Assembly: GCA_903823115.1 (NCBI GenBank) | Contig: CAIJRN010000014.1 | Location: 28,219 to 92,218, forward strand | Length of the DNA stretch: 64,000 nt | From: an uncultured cyanobacterium | GTDB lineage: Bacteria > Cyanobacteriota > Cyanobacteriia > PCC-6307 > Cyanobiaceae | Reading direction: 5' to 3' | In this document: one piece after another, positions 9,851 through 18,940 of the stretch | How the letters are laid out: each line of letters starts with the position of its first letter | Numbering within the stretch: the first letter of the stretch is position 1 | Notes under the pieces: generated by a model | The model's database searches: none | Seen by the model: the letters and a program-made list of their open reading frames with translations, nothing else | Told to the model about the DNA's origin: nothing | Translations under genes and position numbers: made by a program

Positions 9851-10837
9851 ATGCGGCCCAACAAGCAACGGGCCGTGCAGGTCACCTTTCTGGGCACGAG
9901 CTCGGGCGTACCCACCCGCGCGCGCAACGTATCAGCCGTGGCCCTGCGGCTGCCACAACGGGCTGAACTGTGGCTGTTCGACTGCGGCGAAGGCACCCAG
10001 CACCAGTTTCTGCGCAGTGATCTGCGGGTCTCGCAGCTGCGGCGGATCTTCGTCACCCACATGCATGGTGACCATGTCTTCGGCCTGCCCGGGCTGCTGG
10101 CCAGCCTCGGACTGGCGGGGGTGAGCAAGGGGGTGGATCTCTACGGGCCCGACCCGCTGCGCGAGTTCCTCGATGGGGCGCTGCGCACCTCCTCCACCCG
10201 CATCGGCTACCCGCTACGCACTCATCGGGTGCGGGAAGCGGCCCACAGCGGCGCCCTGGTACTCGACGACGACGACCTGACGGTGCGCTGCACGCCCCTG
10301 AACCACCGCGTGCCTGCCTACGCCTACCGGGTGGATCAGAAGCCCCGTCCAGGGCGCTTTGACGTGGCCATGGCCAGGCAGCTGGAGATCCCCCCCGGGC
10401 CGATCTACGCCGAGCTCAAGGCCGGCCGCACCGTCTGTCTCGACGATGGGCGCGTGATCCGCGGCGAGGCCCTCTGCGGTCCTCCCAGGCCAGGCTGCAG
10501 CGTCGTCTACTGCACCGACACCGTCTTCAGCGAGGCGGCCGTGGAACTGGCCCGCGGCGCCGATCTGCTGATCCACGAATCCACCTTCTGCCATGCCGAA
10601 GCGGAGCTGGCGATCGCGCGGCAGCACTCCACCAGCACGATGGCCGCCCAGACGGCCCTGGAGGCCGGGGTCAAGCGCCTGGTGCTCACCCATCTCAGTC
10701 CGCGCTACATCAGCGGCAATGCCATGACCCCCGACGACCTGGTGGCCGAAGCGCGGGCGATCTTCCCTGAGACCCAGGTGGCCAAGGATTTCCTCAGCAT
10801 CGATGTGGTCGCGGCGGAACCGCCGCAGCAGGTCTGA
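9851..10837 (+). CDS. rnz: Ribonuclease Z (tRNA 3'-processing)
   Basis: Metallo-beta-lactamase-fold endonuclease that trims the 3' trailer of tRNA precursors. From the ATG at 9851 it has 328 residues, the usual length. The zinc-binding HMHGDH is at 70-75, preceded by [10 protein letters not shown] and [11 protein letters not shown]; later ligands lie in YCTDT and THLSPRY. The frame is open upstream to 9629 across the divergent SpoIID-like gene, but that extension has no family match. The tRNA-Val in this window ends without an encoded CCA, consistent with a need for this enzyme and CCA addition. Confidence 0.95.
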   Translation: MRPNKQRAVQVTFLGTSSGVPTRARNVSAVALRLPQRAELWLFDCGEGTQHQFLRSDLRVSQLRRIFVTHMHGDHVFGLPGLLASLGLAGVSKGVDLYGPDPLREFLDGALRTSSTRIGYPLRTHRVREAAHSGALVLDDDDLTVRCTPLNHRVPAYAYRVDQKPRPGRFDVAMARQLEIPPGPIYAELKAGRTVCLDDGRVIRGEALCGPPRPGCSVVYCTDTVFSEAAVELARGADLLIHESTFCHAEAELAIARQHSTSTMAAQTALEAGVKRLVLTHLSPRYISGNAMTPDDLVAEARAIFPETQVAKDFLSIDVVAAEPPQQV

Positions 10838-10933
10838 GCCTGCAACAGTTCCTGTGATTCCCCAGCGGGGGACCCATCGGCCGTGATACAAGGTCTCAGT
10901 CGCGGTCTCACCGCCATTTCACCGGCTTCTTCC

Positions 10934-11446
10934 ATGGCCCCCTTCCTTCGCTCCGCCCTTCGAGCCGCAGCCCGGATCCTGCTGATTCTGCCCCTGGCGT
11001 TGCTGCTCTGTTTCGCTGGCCCTGCCAACGCCGCCCAGTGGAGCAGCGAGCAGCTCACCGTGCCCTCCACCGTCGATGGCACTCTCGTCACCTTCAGCGA
11101 AAAGGACGTCAAAGCCGGTCGCAAACTGTTCAACACCAGCTGCGGCACCTGTCACGCCGGCGGCATCACCAAGACCAACCAGAACGTGGGCCTTGACCCC
11201 GAAACCCTGGCCCTGGCCACCCCTCCGAGGGATTCGGTCGACTCGCTGGTCGACTACCTCAAGGATCCCACCTCCTATGACGGCGAGTACAGCATCTCCG
11301 ATGTGCACCCCAGCCTGCGCAGCAGCGATGTGTTCGTGCAGATGCGCAACCTCGACGACGACGACCTGCGCCTGATCGCCGGCTACATCCTGGTGGCGCC
11401 CAAGGTGCAGGGCCTGCAGTGGGGCGGCGGCAAGATCTACTTCTGA
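10934..11446 (+). CDS. psbV: Photosystem II cytochrome c-550
   Basis: Extrinsic lumenal subunit that stabilises the oxygen-evolving cluster of photosystem II. From the ATG at 10934 it has 170 residues: a signal peptide cut after ANA (about residue 33), the haem motif CGTCH at 70-74, the segment TKTNQNVGLDPETLALATPP, a likely axial histidine in DVHPSLRSSD, and the diagnostic C-terminus WGGGKIYF. A GTG at 10883 would add 17 residues before the signal peptide and is rejected. An intrinsic terminator follows 105 bp downstream. Confidence 0.97.
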   Translation: MAPFLRSALRAAARILLILPLALLLCFAGPANAAQWSSEQLTVPSTVDGTLVTFSEKDVKAGRKLFNTSCGTCHAGGITKTNQNVGLDPETLALATPPRDSVDSLVDYLKDPTSYDGEYSISDVHPSLRSSDVFVQMRNLDDDDLRLIAGYILVAPKVQGLQWGGGKIYF

Positions 11447-11550
11447 ACCTCTGATCGTTTGAACCTCTGATCGTTGCGATCCGGTTGCCGCCTCAGCCCG
11501 GGGCTGCCGCCATCAGGGCCGATCCCCGCCCGCTGATCCAATCCGACACC

Positions 11551-11575
11551 GGCCCTCCCAGGGGGCCTTTTTTTT
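11551..11575 (+). terminator. Intrinsic terminator of psbV
   Basis: A GGCCCTC/GGGGGCC stem with a CCA loop, followed by eight T residues. It lies 105 bp after the psbV stop codon on the same strand. Confidence 0.85.
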
Positions 11576-11863
11576 GCCTTGAATCCCGGGGGCCTCGCGG
11601 CCGATCCGACAGGCGCCACGGCAGGGGCCAGGGCAAGGCCCGGAGCTCGGCGCAAGCGAAGCGATCCGACGAGCTGCCGAGCCCACCACGAGACTGAGCT
11701 CCCAGCCTTGGCGGCCTGCCGCCCCCAGGGGCACCTGCACGTCCAACGGAAAGTCCATCCAGGCCGTGAGGGACAACGCTGCAGCTTGTCGCGCCCGCAG
11801 GACGCCAGCTTCGGTTTGACGAATCCACGTCACTCCCTGGACTTTGCAAGGCAACCTTCCAGC

Positions 11864-12256
11864 TCAGGTCGCCTGTTCGGGCGTTGCCGGGGTGGGTGGC
11901 GTGAGATTGCGGGGCTCCATCGAGGCCGGCTGCTTGCTGTACCACCACTCCTGCAGGGCCGGCGCCAAGCGCTGCGGAAACAGGGTGATCACCGTGCGGG
12001 TCGGCCTGGCACCGGGCTGGAGCAGCTCGACGGCATAGGAGGGGCAGCGGCGTGCGGCCAGATCGGCCACGAAGCGGCGACCCACCCGCCGCCAACTGGG
12101 TTCCTTGCTGCGCCAGGCCAGCCGGCAACAGGGCCAGGGCAGCTCCTCGCGATCAAACAGGCGGCAGCAAGGTCCAAGCACGCGATAGCTGTACTGACCG
12201 CCGGGACTGACGTGCTCGCTGCCGGACACCAGCACGGAATGCACCTGGACGGACAT
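11864..12256 (-). CDS. Small conserved-looking protein, unknown function
   Basis: A 130-residue product from the ATG at 12256, not recognised. It has normal amino-acid composition and several aromatic/cysteine positions (CCRLF, PWPCCRLAW, CPSYAVELL, EWWYSKQ), with a proline/threonine-rich tail. No signal peptide or membrane segment is seen. Its start codon lies immediately after the terminator that follows petF on the same strand, so it may be expressed by read-through or from its own promoter. Overlapping plus-strand frames are compositionally worse. Whether it is truly a gene is uncertain. Confidence 0.5.
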   Translation of the reverse strand: MSVQVHSVLVSGSEHVSPGGQYSYRVLGPCCRLFDREELPWPCCRLAWRSKEPSWRRVGRRFVADLAARRCPSYAVELLQPGARPTRTVITLFPQRLAPALQEWWYSKQPASMEPRNLTPPTPATPEQAT

Positions 12257-12257
12257 G

Positions 12258-12281
12258 AAAAAAGCCACCCCGCAGGGTGGC
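12258..12281 (-). terminator. Intrinsic terminator downstream of petF
   Basis: Read on the minus strand: GCCACCC stem, short loop, GGGTGGC, then six T residues. It lies about 130 bp after petF. Nearly the same stem recurs after both PEP-CTERM genes at 58086 and 60029. Confidence 0.85.
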
Positions 12282-12408
12282 AGAAACAGACGATGGACGC
12301 AAGGCGTAAGCAGGGAGTCCGAAGCCAGCAATCACGAGAACCCAGGCTTGGAAGGGGGCTGGCAGGAGCCAACCCGCACCTGAAATCCGGACTGCAGCTG
12401 GAGCGAAC

Positions 12409-12708
12409 TCAATAGAGCTCTTCTTCAGAGTGGGTCTTGATGGTCACGTCGGAGGTGGGGTAAGCCACGCAGGTGAGCACGAAACCGGCTTCGATCTGGT
12501 CGTCATCCAGGAAGCTCTGATCGGACTGATCGACGGTGCCGGAGGTCAGCTTGCCGGCGCAGGTGGAGCAGGCACCGGCGCGGCAGGAGTAGGGCAGATC
12601 AATGCCCTGCTCCTCAGCGGCGTCGAGGATGTACTGGTCATCAGGAACCTCGATCGTCTTGTTGAGGCCTTCGCTCTCATTGACGAGGGTGACCTTGTAG
12701 GAAGCCAT
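12409..12708 (-). CDS. petF: [2Fe-2S] ferredoxin PetF
   Basis: Soluble electron carrier that takes electrons from photosystem I and delivers them to FNR, ferredoxin-thioredoxin reductase and other partners. The 99 residues match plant-type ferredoxin throughout. The cluster cysteines are Cys42, Cys47 and Cys50 ([10 protein letters not shown]) and Cys80 (LTCVAYP), and the C-terminus is EEELY. It has its own upstream space (12709-12851) and a downstream terminator, so it is probably monocistronic. ftrV, encoding a subunit of a partner enzyme, is also in this window. Confidence 0.98.
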   Translation of the reverse strand: MASYKVTLVNESEGLNKTIEVPDDQYILDAAEEQGIDLPYSCRAGACSTCAGKLTSGTVDQSDQSFLDDDQIEAGFVLTCVAYPTSDVTIKTHSEEELY

Positions 12709-12746
12709 GGAAGAGTTAGGGGCTCACAGGGATCCGGTGGCCAGGA

Positions 12747-12782
12747 CCCTGTAGGACCCGCCCTTCCTACATCCGACAGGGG
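12747..12782. other. Nested inverted repeat between prmA and petF
   Basis: The arms GTAGGA (12751-12756) and TCCTAC (12765-12770) are nested within CCCTGT (12747-12752) and ACAGGG (12776-12781). There is no T-run on either strand. It could be the end of the serA-prmA transcript or an operator for petF; the sequence does not decide. Confidence 0.35.
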
Positions 12783-12851
12783 ACATTCCCGTCGATCTGG
12801 GGCCCGCAGGCCGGGAAGGCCAATCAAAGCCAGGGCACTGATCAGTGTGCC

Positions 12852-13817
12852 TTATGCAACAGTCTGATGACGCCGGATCGTCATCAGACCCCAGGGCTGT
12901 TGCGACGCCGTCAGCTCACCGTGCCAGCCGGCCGCCGCCAGCGTCCGGATCAGCGACGGCGCCTGATCCACCAGCAAGCCGCTCAGCAGCCCCAGGCCAT
13001 CGGCCGCCAGCACCTGGCTGAAAGCCGGTGCCAGGGCCTCGATCACCGGCGCCAGGATGTTGCAGAGCAGCAGATCGGCAGGTCGCCCGGCCAGCAGCTC
13101 CGCCAGCGCCTCCACCGAGCCCTGGGCCACCGTCAGGGTCAGCCCGTTGAGGCGGGCGTTGTCGCCGCTGGCCCGCACCGCCAGGGGATCGGTGTCGCTG
13201 GCCACCACCGAGGCCGCCCCCAGCCGCAGGGCGGCCAGAGCCAGGACACCGCTGCCGCTGCCGAGATCGGCCACCCGCAACCCCGCCAGGCCCGATCCGG
13301 CGGCCGCCAGGCCCTCCAGTGCCTCCAGACAGAGGCGGGTGGTGGGATGGCTGCCGGTACCGAAGGCGCTGCCCGGATCCATGCGGATCACCAGCCGCTC
13401 GGCGTGCTCCTCGGGCAGCTCCAGCCAGGCGGGCAGGATCAGCAAACGCTCACCGACCGGATCGGCCTGCCAGTGCCGTTTCCAGCTCAGGCTCCAGTCT
13501 TGCTCGCCCTGCTGCTGCCAGAGCAGCGGCGGCAGGGCCAGATCAAACGGTTCGCCAAGGGGGGCCAGAGCCCTCTCCAGGGCCTGGCGCTGGGGCTCGG
13601 GCCAGTCGATCTCGGGCAACCAGGCGAGCAGCTCCTTGCGCTGGGGGGTCTCCGGCCGATGGCGCACGGCCACCCGGGGAATGCCGAGGATCTGCAACTT
13701 CCAGAGCAGCGACTCCTCCAGCTCCGGCGGGCAGGCCATCTCCAGTCGCCACCAGCCCGGAGCACCAGGCGAGCTCTCGGGCACTGGAACGGGCCCAGGG
13801 CCGGGGGAGGCCGCCAT
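12852..13817 (-). CDS. prmA: Ribosomal protein L11 methyltransferase
   Basis: SAM-dependent enzyme that trimethylates ribosomal protein L11. The 321 residues carry the family signature MDPGSAFGTGSHPTTRLCLE, the SAM loop VADLGSGSGVLALAA and LLCNILAPVIEALAP. Length is near the usual 290-300. Its ATG shares one base with the serA stop (TGATG), so the two genes are translationally coupled. Confidence 0.94.
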   Translation of the reverse strand: MAASPGPGPVPVPESSPGAPGWWRLEMACPPELEESLLWKLQILGIPRVAVRHRPETPQRKELLAWLPEIDWPEPQRQALERALAPLGEPFDLALPPLLWQQQGEQDWSLSWKRHWQADPVGERLLILPAWLELPEEHAERLVIRMDPGSAFGTGSHPTTRLCLEALEGLAAAGSGLAGLRVADLGSGSGVLALAALRLGAASVVASDTDPLAVRASGDNARLNGLTLTVAQGSVEALAELLAGRPADLLLCNILAPVIEALAPAFSQVLAADGLGLLSGLLVDQAPSLIRTLAAAGWHGELTASQQPWGLMTIRRHQTVA

Positions 13818-15403
13818 CAGAGGGTGACCGGATGGGCTTCCTGGATGCCGTTGATCTGGTGGATCGTGGCCAGGAGGCTGGCGGGAATCGGATCGTCGAG
13901 GCTCAGCACCATCACGGCATCGCCGCGGACGATGCGGCGCCCCACCTGCATCGAGGCGATGTTGACGTTGTGCTCGCCGAGCACCGAGCCCAGCTGGCCG
14001 ATGATGCCGGGCATGTCCCGGTGACGGGTGAACAGCATGTGGCGGCTGGGGGCCACATTCACCGGGAACTCGTCAATGGTGGTGATCCGCAGTTCGCCGT
14101 CGGCGAACACTGCTCCGGTGACGCTGTGGTTGCCCTTGCTGCCGCGGCAGCTGAGCTGCAGGGAGCCGCCGGCGAAATCGCGGCTGGCCTCGTCCTTGAC
14201 CTCGAGCACGTGGATGCCCCGTTCCTTGGCCTCCAGACCGGCATTGACGTAGTTGATGCTGTCGCCGAGGGCCGTGGAGAGGATCCCCTTGAGCGAAGCC
14301 ACCACCAGGGGCTGGGCCGGCAGGGAGGCGAACTCACCCTGGAGGCGCACCTCAAGTTCACTGATCTGCCCGCCGGCCAGCTGGCTGAGCAGCTGACCCA
14401 GGGTCTCGGCCAGCTGCAGATGGGGCTTGAGCTGCTCCATCAGCTCGGCGTTGAGGCCGGGGATGTTGACGGCGCTGCGGGCAGGCAGACCCAACAGCAC
14501 GTCACGGATCTGCTCGGCCACATCGATCGCCACATTTTCCTGGGCCTCTTCGGTGGAGGCGCCGAGATGGGGGGTGAGGATCAGGCGCTCCTTGACGGCC
14601 CGCAACGGCGAATCGGCCGCCAGGGGCTCCTTGGCGAACACATCCAGGGCGGCGCCGGCGATCACACCGTTCTCGACCGCCTCCGCCAGGGCTGCCTCGT
14701 CGACGATGCCGCCGCGGGCGCAGTTCACCAGGCGTGCCGTGGGCTTCATCGTGCGCAACAGCTCGGCATTCACCAGGTTTTCGGTATCCGGCGTGCGGGG
14801 CAGGTGCAGGGTGATGTAGTCAGCTTCGGCGAACAGCTCGGGCAGGCTCAGAAGCCGCACCTGCATCTGCTGGGCCCGCTCCGGTGACACGAACGGGTCG
14901 TAGGCGGCCACATCCATGCCCATCGCCCTGGCGACGCGGGCCACATGGGAGCCGATCTTGCCGAGACCGACCACGCCGAGAATTTTCTTGTAGAGCTCAT
15001 TGCCCACGTAGGTCTTGCGGTCCCAGCCGCCGGCCATGGTGCTGGCGTGGGCGTGGGGCACGTGGCGCGACAGCGCCAGCATCAGCGCCAGGGCCTGCTC
15101 CGCCGCCGCAATCGTGTTGCCCTCGGGCGAATTCACCACGATCACGCCGCGGCGGGTGGCGGCGGGCACATCGACGTTGTCGACGCCGACGCCGGCGCGG
15201 CCGATGATGCGCAGCTTGGTGGCGGCCTCGATCACATCGGCCGTCACCTGGGTGCCGGAGCGGATCATCAGGCCGTCGTAGTCGCCGATGATCGCCTTGA
15301 GCTCCTCAGGTGGCAGCCCGGTGCGCACATCCACCTGGGCCACCTGAGAGAGGATGTCGATCCCCGTTTGATCAATGGGATCGGAAACCAGAACCTTCGT
15401 CAT
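13817..15403 (-). CDS. serA: D-3-phosphoglycerate dehydrogenase
   Basis: Oxidises 3-phosphoglycerate with NAD in the first step of serine synthesis. From the ATG at 15403 it has 528 residues, the standard long form. It starts MTKVLVSDPIDQTGIDIL, has the NAD loop GVVGLGKIGSHVA and the catalytic region ARGGIVDEAAL, then the intervening domain and a C-terminal ACT domain (HRDMPGIIGQLGSVLGEH) used for serine feedback. A 120-residue upstream frame extension is not coding; it is antisense to the next gene. It is coupled to prmA by a one-base overlap. Confidence 0.97.
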   Translation of the reverse strand: MTKVLVSDPIDQTGIDILSQVAQVDVRTGLPPEELKAIIGDYDGLMIRSGTQVTADVIEAATKLRIIGRAGVGVDNVDVPAATRRGVIVVNSPEGNTIAAAEQALALMLALSRHVPHAHASTMAGGWDRKTYVGNELYKKILGVVGLGKIGSHVARVARAMGMDVAAYDPFVSPERAQQMQVRLLSLPELFAEADYITLHLPRTPDTENLVNAELLRTMKPTARLVNCARGGIVDEAALAEAVENGVIAGAALDVFAKEPLAADSPLRAVKERLILTPHLGASTEEAQENVAIDVAEQIRDVLLGLPARSAVNIPGLNAELMEQLKPHLQLAETLGQLLSQLAGGQISELEVRLQGEFASLPAQPLVVASLKGILSTALGDSINYVNAGLEAKERGIHVLEVKDEASRDFAGGSLQLSCRGSKGNHSVTGAVFADGELRITTIDEFPVNVAPSRHMLFTRHRDMPGIIGQLGSVLGEHNVNIASMQVGRRIVRGDAVMVLSLDDPIPASLLATIHQINGIQEAHPVTL

Positions 15404-15514
15404 GACCCGGCGTGTGAAGTAGCGCCGCAACGGCGCAGTGAGCAGCACCGCCCCGAAGGGCTGGCCGGAGGTGCAGTGTAGAGAGCGACGTCGTGGCCAA
15501 AGCGGAGGCAGAAG

Positions 15515-16018
15515 GTGACGCTGTGTGTGGTGGTGGTGCTGGATGACCACAAACGTCTGGAACAGCTGCGCCAGCAGCTCGCGGCCCAGCAACCGGCGCC
15601 GACCCAGCTGGTGGCGATCGGCAGCGGTGAAACGCCCATGCTTTCTGTGGACCGGCTCAATCCGGCCACGGCACGGCGCCAGCGGCAGCGGAGCATGGCC
15701 CGCTGGCTGATGCCCTTCGGCTTCCTGGCCGGGCTGACCTTCACCCAGATCACCGATCTGCACACCTTCGATCTGTTCGGTCCCTGGGGCGAACCGGTGA
15801 TCGGCGGGCTGCTGGGGATGGGGTCAGGACTGATGGGAAGTTTCGCCGCGGCGGCGAGCGTGGTCTCTGAGGAGGAGGACCGGCTGCGGATCCTGCGCAA
15901 TCGGCTGGAGGAGGGCAACTGGCTGCTGCTGCTGGAGCAGGCCAGCGGCCAGGAGGTGCCCTGGACCCTGGTGCAGCAGGCCCGCCCCAAGGCGGTGATC
16001 CGCCTGGGAGAGGACTGA
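15515..16018 (+). CDS. Two-helix membrane protein, unknown function
   Basis: A 167-residue product from a GTG start, not assigned to a named family. A short N-terminal alpha/beta-like region (CVVVVLDDHKRLEQL) precedes two hydrophobic helices at about 62-79 and 93-116, the second glycine-rich, and a charged cytosolic-type C-terminal part. It is separated by only 3 bp from the S4-domain gene, so both are probably one operon. The context suggests a thylakoid or membrane-linked role, but this is inference. Confidence 0.75.
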   Translation: MTLCVVVVLDDHKRLEQLRQQLAAQQPAPTQLVAIGSGETPMLSVDRLNPATARRQRQRSMARWLMPFGFLAGLTFTQITDLHTFDLFGPWGEPVIGGLLGMGSGLMGSFAAAASVVSEEEDRLRILRNRLEEGNWLLLLEQASGQEVPWTLVQQARPKAVIRLGED

Positions 16019-16021
16019 ACC

Positions 16022-16807
16022 GTGCTGCCCCTGGAATCACTGCTGCAGGGCTCCAGCCAGCGCCAGGAGCTGCTGCCGATCGTGGCGGCTGCCGAAACGG
16101 CCTTGCGCACCTGGGAACCCACCTGGACCCCCCTGCTGGCGGCGGCGCTGCGGGAGGAGGCCGAGCAACGGTTCGCCGCCCTCAGCGATCTCAGCCTGGC
16201 CAGCGCCGGCGGCTACGCGGGAGCGGAGCGCCGGCGGCTGCTGCTGCAGCGCTCCGAACTCGCCCAGCCCGTCGAAGAGCTCGATGCCGGCCTGGGGGGC
16301 CTGGAGATCAGCGGCAACTTTTTGTTTGATCCCGCTGAGCCCAGCGATCTGCGCGAGGGATTGCGAGCCGCGGGCGCCGCGGCCGGCGAGCTGGGCGACC
16401 TCTGGATCCGCGGCGATCGGGGCGGCCAGGCGATCGTCTCAGCCGAGCTGGCCCAGCGCCTCAATGGCCAGCTCGGCCGTGTGCGCAGCGTCGAGGTGCG
16501 CTTTGAAGTGCGGCCGATCGCCGAACTGCAGCTACCGCCGGAGCGGATCGAGCGCTCGTTGACGACGGTGGAGGCCTCCCTGCGCCTCGACGCGGTCGGC
16601 TCGGCCGGCTTCGGCCTCTCCCGCAGTCGCCTGGTGGAGCGGATCCGCCGCGGTGAGGTGCGCGTCGACTGGCAGCCGGTGACCAGCCCCAGCCGGGAAC
16701 TGGCGCCGGGCCAGCGGGTGCAGCTCGAAGGCCGGGGCGAACTGCTGATCGAAACGGCCGAACCCACCCTGCGGGGCCGCTGGCGGGTGGTGATCAAACG
16801 CCGCTGA
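16022..16807 (+). CDS. Photosystem II-associated S4-domain RNA-binding protein
   Basis: A 261-residue protein of the cyanobacterial/plastid S4-domain family annotated as photosystem II S4 protein. The N-terminal part contains GNFLFDPAEPSDLREGL and LGDLWIRGDRGGQAIV, typical of the family. The S4 RNA-binding fold is at about 190-245 (LSRSRLVERIRRGEVRVDW), and the protein ends in a basic tail. The start is GTG at 16022, 3 bp after the preceding membrane-protein gene. The link to photosystem II rests on the family name, not on anything visible here. Confidence 0.85.
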   Translation: MLPLESLLQGSSQRQELLPIVAAAETALRTWEPTWTPLLAAALREEAEQRFAALSDLSLASAGGYAGAERRRLLLQRSELAQPVEELDAGLGGLEISGNFLFDPAEPSDLREGLRAAGAAAGELGDLWIRGDRGGQAIVSAELAQRLNGQLGRVRSVEVRFEVRPIAELQLPPERIERSLTTVEASLRLDAVGSAGFGLSRSRLVERIRRGEVRVDWQPVTSPSRELAPGQRVQLEGRGELLIETAEPTLRGRWRVVIKRR

Positions 16808-17054
16808 GAAGCACGGAGGGCAAGGCCTCGGCAGCGTCCCTCCTGAACCCTCGGCAGCGGGTTGTCGCATCATGGGGAGCGGACCGTCTGCCGGGGCTTG
16901 CGAGGGTTCGCGATCCGGCCTTGAAGCGGTTGAGCCTGGCTGCTGAGCAGCCGCCCCGGGGGCCCGTGAGCCGACTGCTAGGTTGTGACCTCGAAGGGGG
17001 CGATCTCGATCATTCGATCCGGATCCAACCTGTCCCGTTGGACTTTGTTCCTAC

Positions 17055-17126
17055 GGGCGATTAGCTCAGAGGTAGAGCACTACCTTGACACGGTAGGAGT
17101 CACTGGTTCGATTCCAGTATCGCCCA
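17055..17126 (+). tRNA. tRNA-Val (anticodon GAC)
   Basis: A 72-nt cloverleaf. Acceptor arms are GGGCGAT (17055-17061) and ATCGCCC (17119-17125) with discriminator A. D-arm GCTC/GAGC, anticodon stem CTACC/GGTAG with loop TTGACAC giving anticodon GAC, and T-arm with TTCGATT. The 3' CCA is not encoded. Confidence 0.96.
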
Positions 17127-17445
17127 CTTTCGTCCAGTCCCATGCGCGATCCGACGCCCCCAGCTGGCCGTTTCGCCGCACCTGGCGCCATCCTCTTCCA
17201 GTGCCGCCGCTGCCCCCTTGCCCCATCCGGGCGGCAGCCAAACGCCGGCAACTGTGGCTGCGCCGCTGCAGAACATCGGCCAACCCAGCTGGACCAGGCC
17301 AGCCGTTGACAGGCCAGCCGTTGAACCGTGGCCGATCCAGTCGGCCAGCTTGCCCCGGAGCCCATCCGTCCACCGAAAGCGACCCTCAACCGCATCGCCA
17401 CGGTTCACCGTCTCAACGCCCCTCAGCACTTCCAGCCAGCCGACC

Positions 17446-18894
17446 GTGTCAACGCCGTCACCCGTCTTCAACCAACCGAACACAACGCCGCCAGGTGAGT
17501 CCAGCCAGCCGACGGTGATCCTCGGCCTGGGCCGCTCCGGCATCGGTGCCGCTCGGCTGCTCCACCACCAGAAGCAGCCGGTGCTGCTGCTGGAAAGCCG
17601 CGACAACGCCGAGCTCCAGGCCCGGGCCGCCGAGCTTCGCGGCGAGGGCATCGCCGTCCAACTGGGCACGCCCCTGGCCCTCACCAGCTTTGAGAACCTG
17701 CCGCAGCCCCCCGCCGCCGTGGTGGTCAGTCCCGGCATTCGCTGGGATCACCCGGTGCTGGAACAGCTCCGCGCCCAGGGCATCCCCGTGCAGGGGGAAA
17801 TGCTGATTGCCTGGCAGGCCAGCCGCGATGTGCCCTGGATCGGCATCACCGGCACCAACGGCAAGACCACCGTCACCTATCTGGTGCAGCATCTGCTCAG
17901 CCAGGGCGGACTGGATGCGCCCCTGTGCGGCAATGTCGGCTTCTCGGCGGCGGAACTGGCCCTGGAACGCCTGCAGAGCGGCCAGCGGCGGCCCGACTGG
18001 CTGGTGGTGGAACTGAGCAGCTATCAGATCGAGGCCACCCCGGAGCTGGCTCCCGCCATCGGCCTCTGGACCACCCTCACCCCGGACCATCTCGAGCGCC
18101 ACGGCAGTCTCGACAACTACCGGGCGATCAAGCGCCGGCTGCTGGAGAGCTCCGCCCTGCGCCTGCTCAACGCCGACGACCCCGACCTGCGGAGCCACGC
18201 CGCCAGCTGGGATACGGCCGAGTGGATCACCGCCGGGCGCCGTGAGGGCCTGCCGCCCTCGATCGATCCGCTGCTGTGGATCGAGAACGGCCTGGTGTGC
18301 GGGCGTCAGGGGGGCCTGTTCGCGGCGGACTGCCTGGCGATGCCGGGTGAACACAATCGCCAGAACCTGCTGCTGGCCACCGCCGTCGCTCTGGAGGCGG
18401 GCATCGAACCGGCCATGATCGAAGCCGCCTGCCGCCGCTTCCCCGGGGTGCCGCACCGGCTTGAGCGGCTGCCTGAACGGGCCGGAATCAGCTGGTTCAA
18501 CGACAGCAAGGCCACCAACTACGACGCTGCCGAGGTGGCCCTCAAGGCGCTGGCCGGCCCCTTGGTGGTGCTGGCTGGCGGTGAATCCAAACAAGGTGAC
18601 GCCAGCGGCTGGCTGGCCCAGTTGCGGCGCCAGGCGGCGGCGGTGGTGCTCTACGGCGCCGCCCGTCAGGAATTGGCCGCCCTGCTCGCGGCCAGCGGTT
18701 ATGGCGGCAGCGTCGTCGAGGTCAAAGGGCTGGAGCAGGCGGTGCCGATCGCCGCCGAGCTGGCCCCGGCCCACGGCTGCTGCAGTGTGCTGCTCTCACC
18801 GGCCTGCGCCAGCTTCGATCAATACAGCGATTTCGAGGCCCGCGGCGATCATTTCCGCCAAATGGTGGCAGCGCTGGAGGCAGCGCCGGCCTGA
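17446..18894 (+). CDS. murD: UDP-N-acetylmuramoyl-alanine-D-glutamate ligase MurD
   Basis: Cytosolic ATP-dependent ligase that adds D-glutamate to UDP-MurNAc-L-Ala in peptidoglycan synthesis. The Rossmann N-terminus reads VILGLGRSGIGAARLL, the ATP loop GITGTNGKTTVTYL is at about 133-146, and the C-terminal domain shows WFNDSKATNYDAA and VVLAGG. The start is uncertain: the frame opens at a TTG at 17218, but the region before residue 24 of this call is proline/serine/threonine-rich and repetitive. GTG at 17446 is used here; GTG at 17515 would give a minimal 459-residue enzyme close to usual length. Confidence 0.93.
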   Translation: MSTPSPVFNQPNTTPPGESSQPTVILGLGRSGIGAARLLHHQKQPVLLLESRDNAELQARAAELRGEGIAVQLGTPLALTSFENLPQPPAAVVVSPGIRWDHPVLEQLRAQGIPVQGEMLIAWQASRDVPWIGITGTNGKTTVTYLVQHLLSQGGLDAPLCGNVGFSAAELALERLQSGQRRPDWLVVELSSYQIEATPELAPAIGLWTTLTPDHLERHGSLDNYRAIKRRLLESSALRLLNADDPDLRSHAASWDTAEWITAGRREGLPPSIDPLLWIENGLVCGRQGGLFAADCLAMPGEHNRQNLLLATAVALEAGIEPAMIEAACRRFPGVPHRLERLPERAGISWFNDSKATNYDAAEVALKALAGPLVVLAGGESKQGDASGWLAQLRRQAAAVVLYGAARQELAALLAASGYGGSVVEVKGLEQAVPIAAELAPAHGCCSVLLSPACASFDQYSDFEARGDHFRQMVAALEAAPA

Positions 18895-18940
18895 AGGCCA
18901 TCCCTACACTCCCCCCAGACTGATCAGGGGAGCGCAGGCC

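Noticed and set aside
11579..12415. 278-residue plus-strand open frame between psbV and petF
   Set aside because: Composition is Arg/Gly/Pro-rich without motifs and it runs through the petF terminator; the minus-strand frame 11864-12256 is a better candidate.
13319..14887. 522-residue plus-strand open frame opposite serA and prmA
   Set aside because: Both genes beneath it are unmistakable enzymes; the frame has no protein features.
13817..15763. Extended 648-residue SerA frame
   Set aside because: PGDH similarity begins at the ATG at 15403, giving the usual 528 residues.
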